From positions 3,038,001 through 3,102,000 of the forward strand of contig NZ_CP180191.1 in NCBI RefSeq assembly GCF_047549485.1: DNA of 64,000 nt, in the 5' to 3' direction. This stretch comes from Piscinibacterium candidicorallinum (lineage in GTDB: Bacteria; Pseudomonadota; Gammaproteobacteria; Burkholderiales; Burkholderiaceae_C). Positions within the stretch are counted from its first letter, which is position 1, and the number at the start of each line of letters is the position of its first letter. A model generated the notes under the pieces. The model made no database searches and was not told the origin of the DNA. It saw only the letters and a program-made list of their open reading frames with translations. The position numbers and the translations under genes were made by a program. Below, piece after piece: positions 29,340 to 38,330 of this stretch.

Positions 29340-29368
29340 AAAAGCCCGCGAGGGTGCCGCGGGCTTTT
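29340..29368. terminator. Bidirectional terminator between acidic-protein and WrbA-like genes
   Basis: Perfect 11-bp stem AAAAGCCCGCG / CGCGGGCTTTT with 7-nt loop. It ends transcription of the WrbA-like gene on the minus strand; the T-rich side also faces the plus strand. Confidence 0.85.
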
Positions 29369-29406
29369 GTGCGTGCGGGGGCGACTAGCGCCCCTTCAGG
29401 GGTCGA

Positions 29407-29964
29407 TCAGGCCTTCTTCCAGCGTGCGGCAGTCTCCGCTACACGTTTTCCGAAGAGCTCGGCCGTCATCAGGTCGCCTTCGCTCATGGCGTCGGCCCCC
29501 TTGTCGGACGGGGAGATCGCCATGGCGCCCGCAAAGCTGCCGACGTTGTTGATGTCGGCACGGGTGGCGCCGGAGTGGTTCGCCGGCAGCAGGCCGGTGC
29601 CCACCCAGAGCATGCTGTGCTGCATGGCCAGCGTGAAGATGTAGTGAAGCGTCGAGAGCTTGTCGCCGTTCATGCTCGCGCTGTTGGTAAAGCCGGCGGC
29701 GATCTTGTCCTTCCAGCCCTGGCCGAACCAGACCTTGCTGGAGGCATCCGCAAACTTCTTGAACTGCCAGCTCACGGTGCCCATGTAGGTCGGCGAGCCC
29801 ATGATGATGGCGTCGGCCGCATTGAGCTTGTCCCAGGCGCCATCAGGCAGGTTGCCCTCTGCGTCGATGGCGATCAGTTCAGCGCCTGCACCCTTGGCCA
29901 CGCGCTCGGCCATGTGCTTGGTGTGGCCGTAGCCGGAGTGATAGACAACGATGACTTTGCTCAT
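29407..29964 (-). CDS. WrbA-like flavodoxin-fold NAD(P)H:quinone oxidoreductase
   Basis: Flavoprotein of 185 residues. The FMN phosphate loop is VVYHSGYGHTKHMAE at the N-terminus, with GSPTYMGTVSWQFKKFAD and the flavin-contacting FTNSASMNGDKLSTL, and C-terminal LFGKRVAETAARW. The family reduces quinones by two electrons using NAD(P)H. WrbA is usually about 198 residues; this one is slightly short. Start chosen at ATG 29964 (MSKVIVVYHSG) with AGGA upstream. It is the last gene of a pirin-pirin-WrbA row on the minus strand that lies divergent from a LysR regulator, a typical quinone/electrophile stress context. Confidence 0.88.
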   Translation of the reverse strand: MSKVIVVYHSGYGHTKHMAERVAKGAGAELIAIDAEGNLPDGAWDKLNAADAIIMGSPTYMGTVSWQFKKFADASSKVWFGQGWKDKIAAGFTNSASMNGDKLSTLHYIFTLAMQHSMLWVGTGLLPANHSGATRADINNVGSFAGAMAISPSDKGADAMSEGDLMTAELFGKRVAETAARWKKA

Positions 29965-30036
29965 GAGAAGGTCCTTGTTAGACGGTGTAGGAAGGATGGA
30001 GATCAATCGATCGGGTTCCGGGCGGGCCTGACGGCC

Positions 30037-30897
30037 CTAGAACGACGCGGCGAGCGAACCCATGTCGCCGCGGTAAAAGCGTGTGGCGTAGGCAGCAATA
30101 TCCTCCGCGCAGTTGCCCATGAAGGGGCCCTTGGGAAAGATCGGCTCGCCGATCGGCCGGCCGGCAAAGAGCACGCCGCGCGCGCCTTGCGTCCCGGCCT
30201 GGAGAATCACCGAATCACCGTCGCGCTCGAAGACCAGCGCGCCGGGCGCAGATAGTGTCTGGCCATCGACGGCCAAGGCGCCCTGCATCAATACGAAGAA
30301 CGCGTTCTTGGCGGCAGGCAGATCAAACTGGGCGCTCGCATTGGGCTCGATGCGCAGGTCGATCATGTCACCCTGTGTGAGCCAGCGGGCGTCCTGTGTG
30401 ATTGGCGAGCGCAGCACTACGCCCTGCCAGGGAAGCTCACCGGCCATGACAGTGCCGCGCAGTCCCTCGGCCTGCAGCACGGGCATGGCCTCGCGCCGGA
30501 TGTGGAAGGCTGCCGGCGGCGCCTGCTTGTGCGCTCGGGCCAGGTTGACAAACACTTGTAGCCCGCGCGCCGCGCGGCCCGGCTCGGCCGGGATCTCCTC
30601 ATGCATCATGCCGCTGCCGGCCTGGGTCCAGTGCAGATCGCCGGGGCGGATCTCGCTCTTGTCACCCAGCGAATCACGATTGATGAAGCCGCCCTCGGCG
30701 TCGTCGAACATCAGGGTCACGGCACTCATGCCGGCATGCGGATGCGGCGGAAAATAAGGCTGCGGCATGGTGAAGGCATCCACGCCGATGAAGGGATCGA
30801 GCAGATGCAGGTCGCGCGGATGCAGCATGTAGGCACCGCTGGCCGCGTCGAACGCATGCCAGGGCATGGAAATGAAGGTCTTGACGCTGCGGGTCAT
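30037..30897 (-). CDS. Pirin-family protein (bicupin)
   Basis: 286-residue cupin protein. The N-terminal pirin cupin has the metal-binding residues in PPHPHAGMSAVTLMFD (His pair) and the later HWTQAGSGMMHEEIP (His and Glu), the family's four-ligand set. The C-terminal cupin is less conserved. Pirins of this type include quercetin 2,3-dioxygenases and redox-responsive proteins; the substrate is unknown. Start ATG 30897. It lies 52 bases after the other pirin gene and is probably co-transcribed with it. Confidence 0.85.
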   Translation of the reverse strand: MTRSVKTFISMPWHAFDAASGAYMLHPRDLHLLDPFIGVDAFTMPQPYFPPHPHAGMSAVTLMFDDAEGGFINRDSLGDKSEIRPGDLHWTQAGSGMMHEEIPAEPGRAARGLQVFVNLARAHKQAPPAAFHIRREAMPVLQAEGLRGTVMAGELPWQGVVLRSPITQDARWLTQGDMIDLRIEPNASAQFDLPAAKNAFFVLMQGALAVDGQTLSAPGALVFERDGDSVILQAGTQGARGVLFAGRPIGEPIFPKGPFMGNCAEDIAAYATRFYRGDMGSLAASF

Positions 30898-30949
30898 GGT
30901 CTTGTCTCCGGGTCTGCACCCCATGTGTGATGCAGACCCTTGGGGCGCT

Positions 30950-31654
30950 TCAGGCGGCCAGATCGAACACGAGCACTTCGGCGTCCTTGCCATGCTCGAG
31001 CACGAGGTGCTTGCTGTCGTCGGCGACGCGCCACATGGCCGCGTCGCCGGCGTTGAGAGCCGCATCGTTCACCGCCACCGCACCGCGAACCACGTGCACA
31101 TAGGTGTGGCGTCCGGGCACCAACTCAAGGCTGGCGCGTTCCGCTCCGTCGATCAAGCCGGCATACAGGCGGGCGTCGGCATTGGCCGTCACTGAACCCT
31201 CAGCGCCGTCCGGCGACACGACCAGGCGCAACTTGCCGCGCTTTTCGCTGCCGTCAAACGCCTTCTGCTCGTAGCTCGGCTGGATGCCGGTGAACTTCGG
31301 CTCGATCCAGATCTGCAGGAAGTGAGTTTGCCCCTTGGCGTGGTTGAACTCGCTGTGCATCACGCCACGGCCGGCGCTCATGCGCTGCACCTCGCCCGGG
31401 CGGATCACCTCGACATTGCCCATGCTGTCCTTGTGCGCCAGTTCGCCATCGAGCACGTAGCTGATGATCTCCATGTCCCGGTGACCGTGCGTGCCGAAGC
31501 CGCTGCCGGCGGCGATGCGGTCCTCGTTGATGACGCGCAGATTGGCAAAGCCCATCCACTGCGGGTCGTAGTAGTTGGCAAACGAGAAGCTGTGATAGCT
31601 CTTGAGCCAGCCATGATTGGCGAGGCCACGCTCATTTGATCGACGAATTTGCAT
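30950..31654 (-). CDS. Pirin-family protein, YhhW-like
   Basis: 234 residues matching the YhhW length (231 in E. coli). It begins with the family's MQIRRSNERGLANHGWLKSY, then SFSFANYYDPQWMGF. The metal site is in GTHGHRDMEIISYVLDGEL and RMSAGRGVMHSEFNH. E. coli YhhW has quercetinase activity in vitro. First gene of the minus-strand row and divergent from the LysR regulator with an inverted repeat between, so regulation by that LysR is likely (inference from arrangement). Confidence 0.9.
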   Translation of the reverse strand: MQIRRSNERGLANHGWLKSYHSFSFANYYDPQWMGFANLRVINEDRIAAGSGFGTHGHRDMEIISYVLDGELAHKDSMGNVEVIRPGEVQRMSAGRGVMHSEFNHAKGQTHFLQIWIEPKFTGIQPSYEQKAFDGSEKRGKLRLVVSPDGAEGSVTANADARLYAGLIDGAERASLELVPGRHTYVHVVRGAVAVNDAALNAGDAAMWRVADDSKHLVLEHGKDAEVLVFDLAA

Positions 31655-31759
31655 GATCTACTCCTGAGTCTGTCCCCGCCAAGAAGGCCGTGGAACAAGC
31701 GGTAACGGCAAGATAGGGCTTTTGATTCCGGCTTCCAAGCGGCTTGAACTCGCCAAATC

Positions 31760-31780
31760 GTTCAAATACATTGAATGAAC
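31760..31780. promoter_or_regulatory. Candidate LysR-type binding site
   Basis: Inverted repeat TTCAA-ATACA-TTGAA (31761-31775), with overlapping outer arms GTTCA and TGAAC (31760-31764, 31776-31780). It lies in the divergent region between the YhhW-like and LysR genes, 22 bases before the LysR start, the usual place for LysR self-regulation. Confidence 0.5.
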
Positions 31781-31802
31781 TTTCCTGTTTCGAGGTCAAT
31801 GC

Positions 31803-32714
31803 ATGATCGACGCAGAGTTGCTCACGGTGCTGGACGCCATCACCCGCCACGGCAGCCTGGCGCAGGCCGCCCGCTCGCTGGACCGCGTGCCCTCGGCCTT
31901 GTCCTACACCGTGCGGCAGTACGAGGAGCGTCTGGACCTGCTGCTGATCGACCGCCGCGGCCACCGGGCCAAGCTCACCCCGGCGGCCCAGACCATCCTG
32001 GAGAACGCAGCGCCTGTGCTGGCGCAGCTGGGCGAGATTGCCCAGCGTGCGCAGACTCTGGCCAGCGGCTGGGAGCCCGAGTTGCGCATCGCCGTGGACG
32101 AGGCCCTGTGCTTCGAACGTGTCCTGACCCTGATTGACCGCTTCTACGCGCTGGCCATGCCCACGCGCATCACACTCCAGCCTGAAGTGCTCTCGGGCAC
32201 CTGGGACGCCCTGCTGGAGGGGCGCGCCACGCTCGCGCTGGGCGCGGTGGACGGACTGGAAGATGCGAACCTGCTCGGCAACACACTCAAGTGGCAGCCC
32301 CTGGGCGACATGCAGTTCGTCTTCTGCGTGGCGCCACACCACCCCCTGGCGAGCGAGACCGCACCCATTCCGGACACCCTCCTGGCCCAGCACCGCAGCG
32401 TGGCTGTGGCGGATACCGCGCGGCGCCTGAACCGTGCCAGTTTCGGCATCCAGCCGCGGCAGGACGTGCTCACCGTGGCCAGCATGCAGCACAAGATTGC
32501 CGCCCAGGTGCGCGGCAGTGGTGTGGGCTGGCTGCCGCTGAACCATGTGCGCGATCTGCTGGCGAGCGGCCAGCTCCTGCGCAAGGCTGTTCAGAGCGAA
32601 CGCCCGCCAGCGCGCTTCAGCACCGCCTGGCGGCGTGGGGCGGAAGGCAACGCCGTGCGCTGGTTCCGGCGCCTGCTCGCGGACCCGGCTGAAGCGGCTG
32701 CGCTGCTGGGCTGA
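31803..32714 (+). CDS. LysR-family transcriptional regulator
   Basis: 303 residues. The N-terminal winged HTH is DAELLTVLDAITRHGSLAQA followed by ARSLDRVPSALSYTVRQYEE; the C-terminal type-2 periplasmic-binding fold covers 90-295. The fold looks like the YhaJ/YhaJ-like subgroup known to sit next to pirin genes and to sense aromatic or quinone compounds; the effector here is unknown. It is divergent from two pirins and a WrbA-like gene, which are its likely targets. Confidence 0.88.
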   Translation: MIDAELLTVLDAITRHGSLAQAARSLDRVPSALSYTVRQYEERLDLLLIDRRGHRAKLTPAAQTILENAAPVLAQLGEIAQRAQTLASGWEPELRIAVDEALCFERVLTLIDRFYALAMPTRITLQPEVLSGTWDALLEGRATLALGAVDGLEDANLLGNTLKWQPLGDMQFVFCVAPHHPLASETAPIPDTLLAQHRSVAVADTARRLNRASFGIQPRQDVLTVASMQHKIAAQVRGSGVGWLPLNHVRDLLASGQLLRKAVQSERPPARFSTAWRRGAEGNAVRWFRRLLADPAEAAALLG

Positions 32715-32738
32715 TCGTGTCGCCGGCCGTGCGTCGGC

Positions 32739-34691
32739 TCATGCAGGGGCTAGCTCAGCGCCAGGCCCAAGCACATCGAGCAGCTCGGCCTGCAAACTCT
32801 CCCGGTTGAAGGGCTTGGTCAGGTAGCCGTCCATGCCGGCGGCCATGCACTGGGCGCGGTGTTCGGGCAGGGCGTGGGCCGTCAAGGCAATGACCGGCGT
32901 GCGCGTACGGCCGTTCTGCCGCTCCTGCTCGCGCAGAAGCCGTACGGCGGTCAGGCCATCCATCACCGGCATCTGCAGATCCATCAGCACACAGTCCACC
33001 GCGGCCTGATCGAGCAGCCGCAGCGCGGTCTCGCCATCTTCCGCGAGCATCACCTCATGGCCCATGCCGCTCAACAGCGCATGGCTGACCATGCGATTGA
33101 GGGCCTGATCCTCCACCAACAGCAGCCTCAGGGCACGCAGCTCCACAGTCGGACGAGCCGCGCCGTTGCGGCCTGAGGTCCGGGTGTGCCGAGGCGCAGT
33201 CACCGTCTGTGCCGGCAGCGCAAAGCTGAACGTCGACCCTGCGCCCGGCGAGCTGCTCACGAGCAGTTCACAACCCATGGCCTGCAGCAAGCGCCGCGAA
33301 ATCGACAGACCGAGCCCCGTCCCGCCGAAGCGCTTGCCGATGGAGTCATCGGCTTGGACGAAGGGCTCGAAGATGCGCGCCAACTGCTCGGGCGACATGC
33401 CGATGCCGGTGTCCTGCACGCTGCAGTGAATGGTTCCGGGTGCAGCGTGCAGGCGCAGACACACGCGGCCCTGCTCGGTGAACTTGAGCGCATTGCCCAG
33501 GAGATTGATGAAGACCTGACGCAGACGCTGCGCGTCGGCGCGGATCGCGGCTGGCAAGTCGGCAGCCAGCTCCACGTCGAGCGCAACTCCCTTGCCGCGT
33601 GCGATCAGCGACAGGCCAGCGCAGGCCTCCCTGGCCACCGCGGCAACGTTCACGGCCTGCTGATCCAGCGTGAGGCCGCCGGCCTCGATCTTGGAGTAGT
33701 CCAGAACGTCATCAATGACGCCCAGCAGATGCCGGCCCGAACTCTGCGCAATCTCGACCAGGCGCCGCTGTTCCGGGCTCAGATCCATCCCGCCGAGCAA
33801 TGACAGCGAACCCAGCACGCCGTGCATGGGCGTGCGCAGCTCATGGCTCATGTTGGCCAGAAACGCGTCCTTGGCACGGTTGGCCTCGTCGGCCCGCTGG
33901 CGCGCGGCTTCAAGCTCGGCCTCGCGCCGATGCGCTGCGGTGACATCGTGCGACACCACCAGCATCTGCTCCTGCCCTGCTACGTCTCGCAGGCAGATCC
34001 GGGTCGCCTCCACCACCGAAGGGCTGCCATCGGCGCGGACATAGCGCTCCACACGCGTGACCGGTACACCGGTCGCACGAGATACCGCTTCATGGGCCGC
34101 GATCTGCTCGCGCTCTGCATCGTTGCGCGCCAGCCCCTGCGCCGTAATCTGCTGAAGCTCCTCAAGCGTGCGGCCGGTCCATTCCTGGAACGAGCGATTG
34201 GCCATCAGGTAGCGGCCCTGCGCATCCTTGAGGACGATGAAGCTCGGGTCGGCATCCAGAATCTTGGCCAGCAGGTCGCTTTGCGCCCGCAGCGCGTCTT
34301 CCGCCTGCTTGCGCGCCGTCACATCCAGACCGAAGCCAAGCACGCCAAAGCGCCCCCCGCCCAGATCCACGCGCACCTTGCCGATGAACATGGTGTGCGG
34401 CTTGCGATCCGCGAGGACGTGATGCTCCTCGCGTTCGATCATCTTGCCGTCGAGCAGCACTTGACGATCCGTGGCCAGGATACGTTCGGCGGCATCGGCT
34501 GCGTACAACTCGTGCGGTGTCTTGCCCAGCATCTCTTCCGGATCGCGTCCGAAGCGCTTGGCTGCCAACTGGTTCACGAGCAGGACACGGCCATGCTCAT
34601 CGCGCAGGAAGATGCCCAGCGGGAGGACATCAAGCAGCATGCGAAGCACCGCAGGGGCGATTTCGAATGCAGCCGGGTCGTTGAGCGACAT
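32739..34691 (-). CDS. PAS-containing hybrid histidine kinase/response regulator
   Basis: 650 residues with no clear membrane helix, so probably cytoplasmic. There are two PAS domains (about 15-130 and 140-260; DVTARKQAEDAL ends the first). The kinase has the H-box MSHELRTPMHGVLGSLSLL, N-box INLLGNALKFTEQG, DTGIGMSPEQLARIFEPF and GTGLGLSISRRLLQAMG. The C-terminal receiver has LLLVEDQALNRMVSH, phospho-Asp in VLMDLQMPVMDG and YLTKPFNRESLQ. Partners such as an HPt protein and final response regulator are not in the window. It is divergent from the GT9 gene and convergent with the LysR gene. Confidence 0.9.
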   Translation of the reverse strand: MSLNDPAAFEIAPAVLRMLLDVLPLGIFLRDEHGRVLLVNQLAAKRFGRDPEEMLGKTPHELYAADAAERILATDRQVLLDGKMIEREEHHVLADRKPHTMFIGKVRVDLGGGRFGVLGFGLDVTARKQAEDALRAQSDLLAKILDADPSFIVLKDAQGRYLMANRSFQEWTGRTLEELQQITAQGLARNDAEREQIAAHEAVSRATGVPVTRVERYVRADGSPSVVEATRICLRDVAGQEQMLVVSHDVTAAHRREAELEAARQRADEANRAKDAFLANMSHELRTPMHGVLGSLSLLGGMDLSPEQRRLVEIAQSSGRHLLGVIDDVLDYSKIEAGGLTLDQQAVNVAAVAREACAGLSLIARGKGVALDVELAADLPAAIRADAQRLRQVFINLLGNALKFTEQGRVCLRLHAAPGTIHCSVQDTGIGMSPEQLARIFEPFVQADDSIGKRFGGTGLGLSISRRLLQAMGCELLVSSSPGAGSTFSFALPAQTVTAPRHTRTSGRNGAARPTVELRALRLLLVEDQALNRMVSHALLSGMGHEVMLAEDGETALRLLDQAAVDCVLMDLQMPVMDGLTAVRLLREQERQNGRTRTPVIALTAHALPEHRAQCMAAGMDGYLTKPFNRESLQAELLDVLGPGAELAPA

Positions 34692-34813
34692 CTCGTGAGT
34701 ATGCGCCCGAGTTCACGTCGGTGCGAGCCATCTGGGCGAAAACCTTTTCGACTCGGCCGCCGACTCGGATGGGCAGGCGGGATAATGCGCGTCCGCTACT
34801 GCCCTGCCTCGCC

Positions 34814-35860
34814 ATGAAGTCGATTCTCATCATCCGCTGGGGTGCCATCGGCGACCTGCTGATGACCACGCCGCTGCTCCGAACCCTGCGCACACGCTGG
34901 CCGGGGGTGCACATCAGTTTCGTGTGCGACCACGGTCTGGCCGGCGTGGTGCGAGCCTCCGGCCTGGTTGATGAGGTCATCGGCATCAACAAACGCACCG
35001 AGTACACCCTGGGTACCCTGCCTGCCCTGCGTCGAAGGATTCGCCAACGCCCCTACGACCTCGCCCTTGATCTGCAGCCGGTGTTTCGCAGCCGCTTCCT
35101 GGCTTGGCTGAGTGGCGCGCGGAGGATCTTGCACGTACCGCGCGACCCGCAGTTCGGTCCGGGGCGCCCGGCGCGTCGCAGTGCGGCGGAGAACTTTGTT
35201 GCCGTACTGGGCCCGCTGGGTATCGAGACGGCTCTGGATGGTCTGCATCTGAGTTATGTGCCCGGCACCGCTGCGGCCGAGCGCGCTGCAGCGCTGCTTG
35301 CGTCGCTGCATGTGAGCGCTGGTGCGTTCGTTCTGGTGAACCCGGGCGCCAGTGCAGCCAATCGGCGCTGGCCCGCAGAGCACCTGCGTCAGACGCTGCT
35401 TGGCCTGCGAGCGCGGCACCCGATGCTGCCGGTCCTGCTGATTGGCGGTCCCGGGGATGTAGCCCAGATTCAGTCGCTGCGCATTGAAGAGATGCAGGAC
35501 CCGAGCATCCATGTGCTGCTAGGTACGGTCGACCTCGAGACCACCGCGGCGCTCATGGCCGTGTCCGCCGCCACGCTCTCAACGGACACCGGACCCATGC
35601 ACCTTGCCGCAGCGGTCAATGCGCCGCTGGTCGCCTTGTTCGGCCCGACCTCACCGGCACGCACAGGCCCGGCGCCGCGCGGACCTGCGCTGGGTGATGC
35701 ACCACGCGCGCGGCTCGATCCCATCACCCTGCAGGATCAATCCGACCTGCCATGCCGCCCCTGCGACAAGCGTGACTGTGCCAGAGGCGATCTGGCCTGC
35801 ATCCAACGGGTTGCGCCAACCACCGTGGTGGATGCGATCGACCGGCAGCTGGGTGCCTGA
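34814..35860 (+). CDS. Glycosyltransferase family 9 (third in window)
   Basis: 348-residue GT9 enzyme starting KSILIIRWGAIGDLLMTTPL. The N-terminal acceptor domain contains YDLALDLQPVFRSRFLAWLSG; the C-terminal donor domain has VLVNPGASAANRRWPAEHL and LSTDTGPMHLAAAVNAPLVALFGPTSP. A Cys-rich tail (LPCRPCDKRDCARGDLACIQ) is common in this family, possibly for metal binding. It probably adds a sugar to the LPS core; the step is unknown. The start ATG at 34814 follows a GATAAT-like -10 at about 34780. Confidence 0.82.
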   Translation: MKSILIIRWGAIGDLLMTTPLLRTLRTRWPGVHISFVCDHGLAGVVRASGLVDEVIGINKRTEYTLGTLPALRRRIRQRPYDLALDLQPVFRSRFLAWLSGARRILHVPRDPQFGPGRPARRSAAENFVAVLGPLGIETALDGLHLSYVPGTAAAERAAALLASLHVSAGAFVLVNPGASAANRRWPAEHLRQTLLGLRARHPMLPVLLIGGPGDVAQIQSLRIEEMQDPSIHVLLGTVDLETTAALMAVSAATLSTDTGPMHLAAAVNAPLVALFGPTSPARTGPAPRGPALGDAPRARLDPITLQDQSDLPCRPCDKRDCARGDLACIQRVAPTTVVDAIDRQLGA

Positions 35861-35875
35861 GCGGCCCGCCGGCAG

Positions 35876-37105
35876 TCAGTCGTCTGCGCGGATGACGCGA
35901 TTGCGGCCGTTCTGCTTGGCCACGTAAAGCGCCTTGTCGGCGCGATTGATCAGCTCGCGGCCATCCTCTGCGCCGTTCCACTGCGCGACGCCGAAGCTCG
36001 CGCTCACCGCGCCGACGTTCTCGTAGGGCTTGCCGGCGATCTTCTGGCGCACCACTTCGGCCAGGGCCATGGCCGCATCGATCCCGGTTTCCTTGAGCAG
36101 GATGATGAATTCCTCGCCGCCGAACCGCGCTGCACAGTCGCTCGCCCGCAGAAGTTCGCGTACCCGGATTGCGGTGTGCTTGAGCACTGAGTCACCACTG
36201 TCGTGTCCAAAGGTGTCGTTGATCCGCTTGAAAAAGTCCAGATCGAACATGATCACGGATACCGCCTGGCCATTGAGCCGGCTGGCAGCCATCTCCTGCT
36301 CCAGGCGTTCAAAGAAGCGCCGGCGGTTCACGAGATCGGTGAGGAAATCCTTGGTCGCAAGGTCTTCGAGCTTGCGGTTCACACGCGCCATCGGTTCGAT
36401 CACCAGCAGCGAGAGCGCGGCGTTGAGGACGATGAACGCGAGCCCGAAAATCGCCACCAGCGACCAGATGAAGGTGTTGAAGCTCTGCCGGGCGCGCTCC
36501 AGCGGGTAGAGCATTGGCACCTTGACGATCTGCATGCCGACGGTTTCGCCCATTTTCCAGCCGAAGCCATTCTTGTCGCCATACACCTTCAGCATTGATG
36601 GCGGGGCGACCGCCGGGTCACTGTGGCAGGCGAGGCATGCTTGGTTCTTGATGGTGATTGGGCGGGCGATGTAGACGGCACGGTTGATGCCCTCACCGTG
36701 CACGCCGGTGAGTTCCTGCTTTGCGGCGTCCGACCGGAAGCTGTCGATGAGCTTTGCCTCCCAGTCCGTCGCCCGATCGCGCGGATTAGTCGGGTTGAGC
36801 ACCGCCTCCTTGTAGACATAGCCCTGGTACTTGTCCGAGAGACGACGCAGGGTCTCTGTGGCCGCGAACGCCGGCACGGTCTGGGGCAGAAACTTCTCAG
36901 CCAGCAGCGGATCAAGGTGGGGCTTGACCTGATCGGTCGTGTAGCCACGGATGGCCAGCGCCGTCTCCATCATCAGGTCGGAGTTGTGTCGCACCTCATC
37001 GAGCGCCTGCCGCTCGAGGTGTCCGCTGTAATACCAGCCAGCACCTGCAAGACTCGCCACAAACGCGAGCAGCAGGATCAGGTTGAACTTCAGCCGAAGC
37101 GACAT
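35876..37105 (-). CDS. Diguanylate cyclase with DUF3365 haem-motif sensor domain
   Basis: 409-residue inner-membrane cyclase. A membrane helix (residues 8-28) is followed by a Tll0287/DUF3365-type periplasmic domain containing a CxxCH motif (QACLACHSDP), which binds c-type haem in relatives. A second helix (about 200-225) leads to the GGDEF domain with FGGEEFIILL. An RxxD I-site (RASD) lies five residues before GGEEF, so the output is probably feedback-inhibited. It could link periplasmic redox state, oxygen or NO to c-di-GMP (inference). Start at ATG 37105; another ATG is six codons upstream. Confidence 0.88.
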   Translation of the reverse strand: MSLRLKFNLILLLAFVASLAGAGWYYSGHLERQALDEVRHNSDLMMETALAIRGYTTDQVKPHLDPLLAEKFLPQTVPAFAATETLRRLSDKYQGYVYKEAVLNPTNPRDRATDWEAKLIDSFRSDAAKQELTGVHGEGINRAVYIARPITIKNQACLACHSDPAVAPPSMLKVYGDKNGFGWKMGETVGMQIVKVPMLYPLERARQSFNTFIWSLVAIFGLAFIVLNAALSLLVIEPMARVNRKLEDLATKDFLTDLVNRRRFFERLEQEMAASRLNGQAVSVIMFDLDFFKRINDTFGHDSGDSVLKHTAIRVRELLRASDCAARFGGEEFIILLKETGIDAAMALAEVVRQKIAGKPYENVGAVSASFGVAQWNGAEDGRELINRADKALYVAKQNGRNRVIRADD

Positions 37106-37228
37106 GCCATGCACGCGCACCACATGGATGCGCGCCCCTCCCTGTTGGAATGCGCGGCAATGTAGCGCAGCACGTGGGGCAATCGCGTCTCTTCGCCGCG
37201 ACGCTGGTGCGAGCGGATGCGTTGTTGG

Positions 37229-38299
37229 CTACTTGCTGGAGGCCAACGCGCGACGGCGCTCACGAACACCTGCCGACAGGGTGGCCAGCAGATTGACCGA
37301 ATCCTCCCAGCCCAGACAGGCGTCCGTAATGGACTGGCCGTAGGTGAGCGTCTGACCGGGAACAAGATCCTGTCGCCCTGCCTGCAGGTGGCTCTCCACC
37401 ATCAAGCCGATGATCCGGCTCTCACCGCGTGCCAGTTGCTGCGCGACGTCTGCCGCAACAAGGAGCTGGTTCTCGTGCTTCTTGCTCGAGTTGGCATGGC
37501 TGCAGTCGATCATCAGGCGCTGCGCCAGGCCAGCCTTACCGATGTCTTCGCACGCTGCCTGCACATGCGCCGCGTCATAGTTGGGCGCCTTGCCACCTCG
37601 CAGAATGACATGGCAGTCCTCGTTGCCGCGCGTGGCGACGATGGCGCTGTGTCCGCCCTTGGTCACCGACAGAAAGTGATGCGGGTGTTGCGCCGCCTTG
37701 ATGGCGTCAACCGCAATCTTGATGTTGCCGTCCGTACCGTTCTTGAAGCCCACTGGGCAGGACAGGCCACTCGCAAGCTCCCGGTGCACCTGACTCTCGG
37801 TGGTCCGCGCGCCGATGGCACCCCAGGCGATCAGATCCGCAATGTATTGGGGGCTGATCATGTCGAGATATTCGGTGGCCGCCGGCAGGCCGAGCTCTGT
37901 GATGTTCAGCAGCAGCTCACGCGCCGCACGCAGCCCCTTGTTGATCTGAAAGCTGCCATCGAGATCCGGGTCATTGATGAGTCCCTTCCAGCCGACCGTT
38001 GTGCGCGGCTTCTCGAAGTACACGCGCATGACGATCTCCAGATCGGCCGCGTGCTTGCGCCGTTCCTCGGTCAGTCGATTGGCGTACTCGATCGCGGCTC
38101 TGGGGTCGTGGATCGAGCAAGGGCCGATCACGACAACCAGGCGATCATCCTGGCCGTGCAGGATGCGATGGATCGCATTGCGCGACGTCGCAACGACCTC
38201 GGCCGCACGATCGGCACAAGGAAACTCCCGGATCAAGTGCGACGGTGGACTGAGCTCATGGATGCCCGCGATGCGGACATCATCGGTCTGAAATGGCAT
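37229..38299 (-). CDS. 3-deoxy-7-phosphoheptulonate (DAHP) synthase, class I
   Basis: First enzyme of the shikimate pathway: phosphoenolpyruvate plus erythrose 4-phosphate gives DAHP. 356 residues, AroG/AroF/AroH type. Motifs include VVIGPCSIHDPRAAIEYANRL, MRVYFEKPRTTVGWKGLIND, AWGAIGARTTESQVHRE, SGLSCPVGFKNGTDG (active-site Lys region) and DCSHANSSKKHENQL. The allosteric specificity (Phe, Tyr or Trp) cannot be assigned by eye. It is downstream of a paralogous DAHP synthase, 31 bases apart, probably in one transcript. Confidence 0.95.
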   Translation of the reverse strand: MPFQTDDVRIAGIHELSPPSHLIREFPCADRAAEVVATSRNAIHRILHGQDDRLVVVIGPCSIHDPRAAIEYANRLTEERRKHAADLEIVMRVYFEKPRTTVGWKGLINDPDLDGSFQINKGLRAARELLLNITELGLPAATEYLDMISPQYIADLIAWGAIGARTTESQVHRELASGLSCPVGFKNGTDGNIKIAVDAIKAAQHPHHFLSVTKGGHSAIVATRGNEDCHVILRGGKAPNYDAAHVQAACEDIGKAGLAQRLMIDCSHANSSKKHENQLLVAADVAQQLARGESRIIGLMVESHLQAGRQDLVPGQTLTYGQSITDACLGWEDSVNLLATLSAGVRERRRALASSK

Positions 38300-38330
38300 G
38301 GATCTGCTCCCTCATTGTGTTTGCATGCGC

